From NCBI GenBank assembly GCA_963935595.1, contig OZ012545.1:42137942-42201941 (forward strand): a stretch of 64,000 bases of DNA, written 5' to 3'. Origin of the DNA: Schoenobius gigantellus. Taxonomy: Eukaryota > Arthropoda > Insecta > Lepidoptera > Crambidae. Position 1 is the first letter of the stretch, and each line of letters begins with the position of its first letter. The translations under genes were made by a program, and so were the position numbers. Shown here one piece after another: positions 47,081 through 54,843 of the stretch. The notes beneath the pieces were generated by a model. That model was not told where the DNA came from and searched no databases. It saw only the letters and a program-made list of their open reading frames with translations.

Positions 47081-47219
47081 TTATAAGTACGTCTTTGATT
47101 GCAATTGATTGCAATTGTTGCAAACCTATGCTCTTGAATACAGTATAGTATAGTGTAGGGTTCCATACAAAGTACTCCTTCTCGCAGACCCATAATTGCA
47201 ATAAACTATCAGTCAGCTT

Positions 47220-47516
47220 TTATGACACCCACGGGAAGAAAGGCAGTCCTTTAAATCTAGGATCTTCCTTAAATCCTTTAACCGCCTGTAATCCTACGGA
47301 ACCACAATTTAAAGCTCGGTGCCAACTTGTCGAAGATTTAACCACATTCAAATTCGCCGGTTTCTTCGTAGTTGTGGAACTAGGAATAGCGGCCACACGT
47401 GTGGTAGTTAGTTGATCGAGGCCCCAAACGTGTGGAGTGCACTCAGCAGGATTAAACTCGCAGTTTAATCCCGTTGTTTTAATTTTTTTGCTCCCGTTCT
47501 CGACGCGGCGCGGTCT
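47220..47516 (-). CDS. Candidate terminal exon of an unidentified host gene
   Basis: A 98-codon frame follows a strong acceptor on the minus strand: a pyrimidine-rich tract ending ttatttggaacag, with exon start at 47516. The protein begins RPRRVENGSKK, has GLNCEFNPAECTPHVWG, a Thr-rich middle and the end GLPFFPWVS before TAA. It matches none of the repeats here. I do not recognise the family. The dibasic sites and three cysteines could fit a secreted or precursor protein, but that is a guess. Upstream exons would lie at higher coordinates. Confidence 0.4.
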   Translation of the reverse strand, partial: RPRRVENGSKKIKTTGLNCEFNPAECTPHVWGLDQLTTTRVAAIPSSTTTKKPANLNVVKSSTSWHRALNCGSVGLQAVKGFKEDPRFKGLPFFPWVS

Positions 47517-47524
47517 CTGTTCCA

Positions 47525-48043
47525 AATAAAGAATGAAAGGTCTTTAGGATTTGTGCTGTTTGTTTGATGTTCGCGTTGGTGTTTTTATAGCTTTTACTGA
47601 GATGTTCGATGTCGCAAATGAATGAATTTTATTCGCAAATGATTATTCAATATGATGAATCAATGAACAGTTCATTTTTGTCTATTTTGAATGTTTCATA
47701 GTGTTTTGAATTTTGGAGGTTTAATTTGTTTTTAAAAAGAATGTTTATGTTATAAAATAAGAAAATATAATATGTTTATTTTATTTATAATATTTATGTA
47801 TTAGTATATTATGTATATAACATTATAAAAAACTACATCTACTTCCTTTCTCTGCACCACCCAAAGGTTGACTGGTAGATAATGCCATTGGTATTAAGTC
47901 CGCTTCTGTACACAAATTGTACTGGAAGATTAAATAAAATAAATAAAAAAACAGTGCCATCTATTATCAAACTAGGTTGGTAACCTGCTGCGTTTTAGTT
48001 GCCCGCGCCTCTAGCCTCGGATACTCAATTTATGAGTATTATA
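47525..48043. other. Non-coding AT-rich DNA
   Basis: This would be intron if the candidate exon is real. Nothing else was seen. Confidence 0.35.
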
Positions 48044-48268
48044 CCGGGTGTAACTGAACACCCCAATAACATTTAAGGGGCATATAAGTTAAATACTAAA
48101 TGGACCTTCGGTGCTTGTCTGAGACCTAGAACCCCAATACTTTGAGAGTTATTTGATTTTAAACTGAAAGCAAAAACTTTCAAGTGACAACCATAATCAG
48201 CACAAAACTTAACACAAAAGAAATTTAAACACAAAATGACACGTGACAGACGTGAGCGTAGTAAGTAG
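48044..48268. mobile_element. Half-copy of the ccgggtgtaactgaac TIR element
   Basis: It starts ccgggtgtaactgaacaccc after TATA and follows the reverse strand of the element at 44482-44866 as far as gacagacgtgagcgtagta. It then stops at the fold-back at 48271. The second TIR is missing. Confidence 0.8.
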
Positions 48269-48270
48269 GT

Positions 48271-48432
48271 GTATATTGGGCATTCTAAAACAGTTTTCAT
48301 CAAAACACCGCAAACGAACGGAGTGAGATTTGAGCTACGCTTCGCTGCGCTCTAGCTCCGCTACGCTCCGCAAATCTCACTGCGTTCGTTTACGGTGATT
48401 TGATGAAAACAGTTTGAGATTGCCCAATATAC
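48271..48432. mobile_element. 162-bp fold-back element
   Basis: Arms of about 63 bp begin gtatattgggca and run to gtgagatttg. The 38-bp loop is made of repeated cgct/acgctccg words (agctccgctacgctccg). It lies between the truncated TIR element and the Polinton gene block. Confidence 0.85.
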
Positions 48433-48651
48433 ATTATACAGGGTTAAATTATTAATACCATTAAATTGTAATTTTTGATAAATAAAGAGTTATGCGAGTA
48501 TATTGAATCACCATATTTGTTTTCATTAATAAAACGCAGAAATTTTTGTTAAAAATATTTTTTTATTATAAAGCAAGTAACAAATATCATCATAGCTAAA
48601 CTAGAACAATACTTTAAATACAAATTTTCATTCAAGTACAATTTACTGAAG

Positions 48652-49164
48652 TCATAAATTACATGTGCTTAAGTACCACTTTTTTATGAATAAAACATTC
48701 CTTAGAGCGCACTCTTTTTTATGAGTTATACAATTGAAGTTAGCTCCACCTTTAGCATAACTATTGCGCAATGTTGCAAAATTAGGACAACCTTTGCCTT
48801 CAACATTTATCAAAAAGCAGTCAGAACACAAATCTTTAATCCATTTTTGCTTTTCAACACCTTTCATTATTATGGTTTGGTCCTTTAAAATTGGAATAAT
48901 TAATCTCTTAAATTCTCTGAAATCTATATTGCCTTGACTCCAGTATATTCCTCTGTTGCGTTCAATCCAATTGACTGCTCTTTTTTCTTCGGCAGATAAT
49001 TTTAGATACGAATATGGAGGTTTTATTAAAAAGACTTGCGTAAACTCTTTTGTGGCTAACGCAAATTCCTTAATAATAAAATTATTTTTGCAGTCTTTGA
49101 ATCCTTGAACATCAACAAAAAGTATCGAACTCTTATCAGCACTCATTGTTTCGTTGTATTCCAC
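48652..49164 (-). CDS. Small conserved Polinton-associated protein, function unknown
   Basis: The protein has 170 codons. A second ATG seven residues in (MSADKSS) is a possible start. The text ILFVDVQGFKDCKNNFIIKE near the N-terminus, WIERNRGIYW in the middle and KGVEKQKWIKDLC later recall a family I have seen as uncharacterised insect proteins. An early Asp in a beta-strand and a Cys/His-rich end (ITHKKECALR) could suit an RNase H-like fold, but this is speculative. It follows the capsid gene by 59 bp in the same direction. Confidence 0.55.
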   Translation of the reverse strand: MEYNETMSADKSSILFVDVQGFKDCKNNFIIKEFALATKEFTQVFLIKPPYSYLKLSAEEKRAVNWIERNRGIYWSQGNIDFREFKRLIIPILKDQTIIMKGVEKQKWIKDLCSDCFLINVEGKGCPNFATLRNSYAKGGANFNCITHKKECALRNVLFIKKWYLSTCNL

Positions 49165-49223
49165 TGTTTAACATAAAGTTGAAGTTTGTTCTTTCAAATA
49201 CCTTTTGATTGCACTTTATTTAG

Positions 49224-50496
49224 TTAAGATATTTTCTTCACAATATTGCTCAGAGGTTTGTACTCAAAAATGCAGTCATTTAAAATCAAGCAATATGCTG
49301 CTGTCTGATCCGGGATTTCTTGGTCTGTTTCAATCTCCACTCTAACATCGATTGATCCCTTTATCATTTCTTGTTGGTGAGAACAATCAATAACAAATAA
49401 TGGGGCAACGTCTCTGAATTCCTTCAAGCTCATCAACGGCTCTGGTCGCCGTCCATGATAAGACTGTTGGAATCTTGCATATTGTTCGTATAATAAATTA
49501 AATTTATCCTCTGAGAAACTGACATTCAATCCTTCATAAGGGTAATACGATGAATTTAAATATACTTTTACATCTCGTACATTGCAGTGATCGAACTCTG
49601 CCATTGACATTTCCGCATTGTGTTTGCGATTGGTTTGCAAGGCTATAATAACGAATCTTGGTTTCTCTATCTGTGACGAAGTTTTGATAGACCAAGTGTG
49701 TTTACGTGTCTTCGGTAATAATGGATATTCATACAAATCCCAATTTCGAAATGCTAGTGTAATAGGCCTGTCCTTTTCTAGATGTTTCAACAAATTGATT
49801 CTTTCACGATCTGATACTTTAACGTGCGGAACTCGCCAAACAACTTTGCTAATAGTTATATCTTCGACCACCTCTCCGACATTTAATTTCAAAGCATTGA
49901 GATTCGTATTGCTTCTTAATAGCACCAATTCATGTTTGGAGTTAATTATAACTTTTTCATAATCTTCTGCAAAACCTAAAATTTTCTTCAACGGTACAGA
50001 AGCCGAAAAAATTCCTCCGTTAAGATTGTTTGTACCAGAAGTTGACCATCCCCATACACGTGAGCATTTAGATTCATTATCATTTAACGAGAGGTACGAT
50101 TTTATTGTTGTAGTTATGCCAGCATTTTTTATTTTGTCTATTTCTATTCCGTTTAACTCATATCGAATATCTTGAAATAAATATAGTATTGGATTGTTGA
50201 TAAAATACACATTTGATATTTTTTCTTTAGTCGAACTATTATATCTACATTACATCCAAAACTATTACATCCAAAACATTTGTAATGCAAAAATAAATAA
50301 ATAAATAAACATTGGCTTTACCCTCAATATACAAAGTGCTGAGTGAGGGTAACAGACATAGATCTTGTTGATTAATAGGTATTCTTATTTCATCATTCTT
50401 GTTGAAACTTGTTACGTACGGTTTATAAGAATGATATTCGAAACTTTCAATACTATTGTCGTATGATGTTGATTGAGATATATTTAAAATATTCAT
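49224..50496 (-). pseudogene. Polinton major capsid protein, disrupted
   Basis: The N-terminal frame (50245-50496) starts MNILNISQSTSYDNS and continues to LPSLSTLYIEGKAN. It then enters a (TTTA)n run and a tandem duplication of a 15-bp unit, and stops at 50245. The other frame (open from about 50223 to 49224) resumes with YLFQDIRYELNGIEIDK and runs 328 codons to the end. These blocks, with the size and position, fit the double-jelly-roll capsid gene. The break lies between the first strands of the first jelly roll. It would form the capsid hexons if intact. Confidence 0.75.
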
Positions 50497-50622
50497 TTTA
50501 ACAAGCCAATCAACTTCAAAAATTCCTTATTGTTTTTGGTGAGCTTCTTTTTTATGTGAAGCGGTGTGCTTTTATGAGGTGATCTTCTAGTACTAACTTG
50601 AATGCAAGCTGTGTCATGATTT

Positions 50623-51306
50623 TTATTGAAATTTATCATTTTTACGAAAATGTAGATACAGTTGTACTTCTTCGTCTCGTAAATTGATTTGTTTATTCTC
50701 GGCGTCTAATAATTGTATAGTTATTGCACTTATAGAACTTTTATTTACAGGAAAATATATTAGATTTTTCGGCACTTCAATGATCCGATAACCAGGTGGT
50801 ACGTTAGGAACAAACTCGTGAATAATATGACTTGCAGATCCGTTCACGAATGACCCACTAACTACGTCGCATTCGATGCGCACAATGGTTGTTGGCAATA
50901 TACTGACAGGATACAGAGATTCGGTCCTTTTTAATGCCTTTATTGTTTCTCCACCAAAACCTAAAATCCTTCCAAGTGAGTCACTTTTGTTGAAATGAAC
51001 ATCTTTAGTACAAAAAATTGTAGTTTTTAAAGTATTATTATTACAAGTTAATTTTAACATTGCATTTCTAATGTATGTCTTTAAATAATCACAGATATCT
51101 TGAAGTTCATAAGCTCCTTCAGGTATTTCGATTACTTCGTTATCGTCATAGTAGAATTTATTATTTCTTTTATCTATGTTGGGTATAGAATTAAATGTTG
51201 AAAAATACAACAATCCACACTCATAGTATCCACTTAATTCCAAAGTAGGTGAGTAGTTTGTTATCAGAGAGGATCCTTTTCCAGTTATAGACACAGTGAA
51301 AGACAT
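50623..51306 (-). CDS. Polinton minor capsid (penton-like) protein
   Basis: The 227-codon frame begins MSFTVSITGKGSSLITNYSP and contains LSGYYECGLLYFSTFNSIPN and VPPGYRIIEVPKNLIYF. Length, beta-rich text and place beside the major capsid fit the single-jelly-roll penton protein of Polintons. The ATG is preceded by a TATA box (51338-51347) and an initiator TCAGTA (51314-51319), giving a leader of about 11 nt. It starts 25 bp after the protease stop. Confidence 0.7.
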   Translation of the reverse strand: MSFTVSITGKGSSLITNYSPTLELSGYYECGLLYFSTFNSIPNIDKRNNKFYYDDNEVIEIPEGAYELQDICDYLKTYIRNAMLKLTCNNNTLKTTIFCTKDVHFNKSDSLGRILGFGGETIKALKRTESLYPVSILPTTIVRIECDVVSGSFVNGSASHIIHEFVPNVPPGYRIIEVPKNLIYFPVNKSSISAITIQLLDAENKQINLRDEEVQLYLHFRKNDKFQ

Positions 51307-51313
51307 TTTACTA

Positions 51314-51347
51314 CTGATAAAGAATTTTATTTCAAGCTTTATATAAA
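51314..51347 (-). promoter_or_regulatory. Core promoter of the minor capsid gene
   Basis: TATATAAAGC (complement of 51338-51347) lies 30 nt upstream of the A of TCAGTA (complement of 51314-51319), the insect initiator consensus. The ATG follows 11 nt later. The TATA box sits inside the protease coding end. Confidence 0.65.
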
Positions 51348-51748
51348 TGTGTTTTCCAATACTCCTTTAAAAATTTTATACAAAGGTGGCCGCAATTAAC
51401 AGAGTCAAATGTTTGATATTGCTCATAGTTATAATTTAAAGAAACATTTCTTAAGTAATCAAGTAGTTCTAACGGAGGTTTCAGATTACCAAAACTATCA
51501 AAATATTCAGCATACTTATTTTCTTTCACGTAGGCTACCCAATGTGTTCCAATGTTATTTGAAGTATCTAAATTTATAATACCGCATTCTATCTTCCTAG
51601 GTTTTGAGGGCAACGTATCCCTCATGAAAACACCACGAAAAAATGGAATATCACTAGCATGTTCTAATATATCCCAATTAGTTAATGCCCGCCTAGGTAG
51701 CCGCTTTATTAGTTTTTTGAGGGTTTCAAATATAGACCTGCACCCTTT
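51332..51748 (-). CDS. Adenain-like cysteine protease, probably made by -1 frameshift
   Basis: From the only ATG (51625) the frame reads to GTHWVAYVKEN (His28), KYAEYFDSFG (Asp43) and VNCGHLC (Cys78), with Gln71 seven residues before Cys as expected for adenovirus-type proteases. The family-like N-terminal text (ALTNWDILEHA, PFFRGVFM) lies before that ATG and the frame is open, without any ATG, from 51748. It overlaps the end of the phospholipase gene at AAAAAAC. The likely role is processing of capsid precursors. The start is therefore uncertain. Confidence 0.82.
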   Translation of the reverse strand, partial: KGCRSIFETLKKLIKRLPRRALTNWDILEHASDIPFFRGVFMRDTLPSKPRKIECGIINLDTSNNIGTHWVAYVKENKYAEYFDSFGNLKPPLELLDYLRNVSLNYNYEQYQTFDSVNCGHLCIKFLKEYWKTHLYKA

Positions 51749-52437
51749 TTATAAGGTCTAATATATAATCCTTTTCCGAGAGCAACCGCCTCCATCATCT
51801 TATTATGTCGTTCCGATTCTTGAAGAGCTTTTTGAGCTGCTTTTGAATCATTAACCGCTTTTGCTATGCCAGCTGCTCCACCAGCCAGTGAACCTAAAGC
51901 TGATAATCCCGCGAAAATAGGAATTAACGGTAACAGTCCTCCACATTTTGGAATAGGAATACAACGAGGTAAACTCATTTTATTTTTATTTCTAAATAGT
52001 TTTTTTGCAGCGGCGACCGCATATTTAATAGTAGAATTTGTGTCTTTAGATTTTATTTTTTTTAATTTAGATTTGAGTTTTTTCACAGCCGTCATAAACG
52101 ACCGAGCACCTGCACCAGCTCTTAATTTGGCCTTCATAGCATTTTTTACTATCCATAAAGCAATTTTTTCTTTCTTTCCAGCGTCTTTTGATTTCAATCT
52201 TCTTTGAGCCATATTTAATAGATCTAGATCAGCTTTGTGCCTTACGTTAGCGTCGTTGTTTATGTAAGCAATATCGTGGTGCATACAAGCGTTATCCAAT
52301 TTATTAATTCCTCGCTGACCCTTAAGTAATCGTTTCTGAAGCTTTGTGCCGGGTCCGCAATATTGGTAGCCCGGTAAATGTAACTCAAACGGAATCTTAT
52401 TTATTAAGCTGTTTATGATACCACTTCCTTTCTTCAT
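51709..52437 (-). CDS. Phospholipase A2-like / pX-like virion protein
   Basis: The 242-codon protein has an N-terminal PLA2-like core: the calcium-loop motif YQYCGPGT (residues 25-31) and the catalytic HD pair in NACMHHDIAY (His54, Asp55), as in parvovirus-type PLA2. A Lys-rich middle follows. From residue 154 a Gly/Ala-rich hydrophobic tail (FAGLSALGSLAGGAAGI, then HNKMMEAVALGKGLYIRP) resembles adenoviral core/membrane-lytic peptides. A role in membrane crossing is inferred. A TATA box (52475-52484) and an initiator (52450-52455) precede the ATG. Confidence 0.8.
   Translation of the reverse strand: MKKGSGIINSLINKIPFELHLPGYQYCGPGTKLQKRLLKGQRGINKLDNACMHHDIAYINNDANVRHKADLDLLNMAQRRLKSKDAGKKEKIALWIVKNAMKAKLRAGAGARSFMTAVKKLKSKLKKIKSKDTNSTIKYAVAAAKKLFRNKNKMSLPRCIPIPKCGGLLPLIPIFAGLSALGSLAGGAAGIAKAVNDSKAAQKALQESERHNKMMEAVALGKGLYIRPYKKGAGLYLKPSKN
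51712..51718 (-). promoter_or_regulatory. -1 frameshift slippery heptamer A_AAA_AAC
   Basis: In the phospholipase frame the heptamer is read A AAA AAC, immediately before the stop TAA (51709-51711). A one-base backward slip puts the ribosome exactly into the protease frame, which is open from here to its stop at 51332. I saw no strong stem 5-9 nt downstream. Confidence 0.7.
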
Positions 52438-52449
52438 TGATAAACAAAA

Positions 52450-52484
52450 AGTGAATCAATAAAGATATCTTGAGCTATTTTATA
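52450..52484 (-). promoter_or_regulatory. Core promoter of the phospholipase-like gene
   Basis: TATAAAATAG (complement of 52475-52484) begins at the base after the integrase stop, and TTCACT lies 32 nt downstream as a possible initiator. The ATG is 15 nt after the expected start. Confidence 0.6.
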
Positions 52485-53417
52485 TCATAAAACCAATTTA
52501 TTCTTATCAACCCAACTATTTTCGCTATTACTTAATCCTAACCATTTTACAAACAATTTGTTTCCTTTTCTTTTTATAACCTTTTCAATGAGGTATAGGT
52601 CTGGAAACTTAGTTTTTTGTAACTCGTATGCATAAAATGAGCCGAGGATTCTTTGATTGCGTCTGTCCTCTATTTGATAAGTTGTTGGGTTAGTGTGATT
52701 AACTTTTACTATACGAAATATTTCGGTGGACCAGTTTGGCGTATAGCCTTTGTAAAAATCTGCTTTATATCTACTTATGCGAACATAATCACCAACACGA
52801 AATGTATATCCCCGACTTGTTTTATTCTTTTGAGAATTCATAATATAACCTTTGACTATAAGCTCATTTACTTTGTTAACTTCCACAGGCTTAAATTTTG
52901 TTATTCTATGCAAAGTGTTATTGTAGTGTTCTACAACGTCCTTTAAAATATTTTTATACCATTGGTAATTTCCGTTCAAACTAAATAGTTTGTAAAGGTG
53001 AGATTTAATTGTTCTTATAACTCTTTCTACTATAGATGCTTTTTTAATAGAATATGTTGAATAATGATTAATATTATACTTTTTCATTAATTGTTTAAAA
53101 TTATCATTGTAGAATTCTGTGCCTAAATCAGTTTGTAAATTTTTAGGTTTTCGTAATGATGTAGTTAAAATACTTTGCATTGCATCTGTAACATAATTTT
53201 TCGCTTTTGATTTTAAAGGTCTGATCCATACATATTTTGATAAAGTGTCAATTACGATAAGAATATATTTATACCCTTTATTAAACTGTGAATATTTTTG
53301 CAAATCTATGAGGTCGGCTTGCCATAAATCATCTATTCCTTTTATGATCGTACATCGCCGAGAAAAATTCCTTCTTGCTGCTTTGTGAAGCTCATTCACT
53401 ATGTCTTGTTTGCTCAT
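52485..53417 (-). CDS. Polinton retroviral-type integrase with chromodomain
   Basis: The start MSKQDIVNELHK (53417) is preferred over the ATG 11 codons upstream, which lies inside the preceding gene. Counting from that upstream ATG, the catalytic residues are Asp46 (LWQADLIDL), Asp108 (LQTDLGTEFYN) and Glu142 (ASIVERVIRT), with 33 residues between the last two. A C-terminal chromodomain-like segment ends the protein (NKLFVKWLGLSNSENSWV). It catalyses insertion of the element. It overlaps the preceding ORF by 26 bp and ends one base before a TATA box. Confidence 0.92.
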   Translation of the reverse strand: MSKQDIVNELHKAARRNFSRRCTIIKGIDDLWQADLIDLQKYSQFNKGYKYILIVIDTLSKYVWIRPLKSKAKNYVTDAMQSILTTSLRKPKNLQTDLGTEFYNDNFKQLMKKYNINHYSTYSIKKASIVERVIRTIKSHLYKLFSLNGNYQWYKNILKDVVEHYNNTLHRITKFKPVEVNKVNELIVKGYIMNSQKNKTSRGYTFRVGDYVRISRYKADFYKGYTPNWSTEIFRIVKVNHTNPTTYQIEDRRNQRILGSFYAYELQKTKFPDLYLIEKVIKRKGNKLFVKWLGLSNSENSWVDKNKLVL

Positions 53418-53748
53418 TATTATCTGGTTTCTCTTGAAGCATGTGATCAATTTCTGTCCTTGTGTAAAACAAGGTGGCTAGCTTATTAAGTATTGAACTT
53501 TCAAAATCATTTAAACGAATATTTACATCACTTAAAATATTAGTTCTTAGTTCGTGTGTCTTTTCATCCACGTAAGCTTTATTGGCGGCTTCGTCATCAT
53601 TGCCTGGCGATATAAGCCCTTTTAATCTTGATGATTTTAAATCATATTCACCTGTTTCTGACTTCACTAATGTATCGTTGAGATTTCCAATATATTCCTC
53701 TAATCGTAAACGTTTATGAACGTGATGACCAAATTTATCTACATTCAT
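53392..53748 (-). CDS. Short fibre-like protein (candidate)
   Basis: The 118-codon frame has RLKGLISPGNDDEAANKAYVD; its second half is close to the joint found in phage tail-fibre proteins (DAANKAYVD-type). It is followed by a heptad-rich helix (LRTNILSDVNIRLNDFESSI) that could trimerise. It starts 8 bp after the preceding gene ends and its 3' end overlaps the integrase start in another frame. A vertex fibre or spike role is inference only. A non-structural accessory role is possible. Confidence 0.6.
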   Translation of the reverse strand: MNVDKFGHHVHKRLRLEEYIGNLNDTLVKSETGEYDLKSSRLKGLISPGNDDEAANKAYVDEKTHELRTNILSDVNIRLNDFESSILNKLATLFYTRTEIDHMLQEKPDNNEQTRHSE

Positions 53749-53756
53749 TTCCGTAT

Positions 53757-54767
53757 CTATGCGGTGTTTGCTGTATAACTACTGATCAGTTTTTTAAAAT
53801 TAGGTTCCTTATATTTGGTGTTTTTAATGATGCCTGCTTCGTACAGCTCTTCTATAATCGCAATAATTTCATTATCTAAGCCGGTATTGCCAGCATCACG
53901 AGATGCAAACAGTAATTTCAATCGATCTACTAATTCATTTGGATCATCCCAATAAACGTAATCTATATCTTTCTTTACACTTTTTAAAAGATTTATTCCT
54001 TTTCCTACCGTAAGACTTTCTGTGCTGTCATACTTATTTCTAGAGAACTTAAACAGTGGTTTAATAATATGCATGTACTTAAACCCTTTGTTACTATTAA
54101 TTGGCTTGCGTGGATCACAATTACGCCTATGTGCATTCGTTTCTATTAGAAGCTCTTTATAATTTTGCAAATCTTCATCTGTGATAACATCCAAATTTGG
54201 TGTCTTTTCAAATAGTAATTCTTTTAATCCAAGAGTTTTGTTTAAACTTCGATTTCCAATTTTTATAATTTTTCCGTCGTCGAAAACACGTGTTTGGCCG
54301 AGCATAAGTTTTCCTCGTTCATTTTTTATTCCAAAAGGGATATTTGCGTCGGGTGAAGCACACCACGATAAACTATTAAGTGAAACATTTGGTGATGATT
54401 GAAAGGACTTAAAGGAAGCATCACTCATATTATTGTTGTCAGAAGGTGATACGACAAGGGTTTTTTCGGAATTAAATTTTTTATAGAACTGTTGTTCCTC
54501 TTCTTCATTAAAATCGTCATCAGAAAAATTTGTTGCCTCGCTGTCATTATGTTTATTGTTTTTTATTGTATAATGTTCAAACTCATCCTCATCTTCATGA
54601 GAAATTTCATTGTTCTTAATGGCTATTTGTTTCAGTGGATCGGTTATAGGTTTGAATATGGATTCCAGAGTGGCATCATTTGTATTTTTCATATCCTTTA
54701 TCATTTCAACCTTTCTTTTTACAGCAGCTGCAGCTTTTACAATTTGTTTTTTAAGTTGCTTTTCCAT
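53757..54767 (-). CDS. Conserved Polinton protein of unknown function
   Basis: The start at 54767 (MEKQLKKQIVKAAAAVKRK) is preferred because the 21 codons before it are hydrophobic and unlike the family. A long acidic low-complexity part (DEDEFEHYTI, SDDDFNEEEE) follows. The C-terminal part has YVYWDDPNELVDRLKLLFAS and DNEIIAIIEELYEAGIIK, a combination I associate with uncharacterised insect proteins beside Polinton ATPases. It lies between the ATPase and the fibre-like gene. Confidence 0.7.
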   Translation of the reverse strand: MEKQLKKQIVKAAAAVKRKVEMIKDMKNTNDATLESIFKPITDPLKQIAIKNNEISHEDEDEFEHYTIKNNKHNDSEATNFSDDDFNEEEEQQFYKKFNSEKTLVVSPSDNNNMSDASFKSFQSSPNVSLNSLSWCASPDANIPFGIKNERGKLMLGQTRVFDDGKIIKIGNRSLNKTLGLKELLFEKTPNLDVITDEDLQNYKELLIETNAHRRNCDPRKPINSNKGFKYMHIIKPLFKFSRNKYDSTESLTVGKGINLLKSVKKDIDYVYWDDPNELVDRLKLLFASRDAGNTGLDNEIIAIIEELYEAGIIKNTKYKEPNFKKLISSYTANTA

Positions 54768-54843
54768 TTTGACAAGGATTCCGTTCAATGCAAAATCCAG
54801 AGTAATAGTGATTGTGTATTGATGAAACAATAACTTATGTATA

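Noticed and set aside
49618..49962. Plus-strand ORF inside the capsid gene
   Set aside because: It overlaps the coding capsid frame in antisense and has no family resemblance, so it is a shadow.
50245..50496. First part of the capsid frame as a separate short gene
   Set aside because: Its text matches the N-terminus of the major capsid protein and it stops in a microsatellite just before the rest of that gene, so it is a broken half rather than its own gene.
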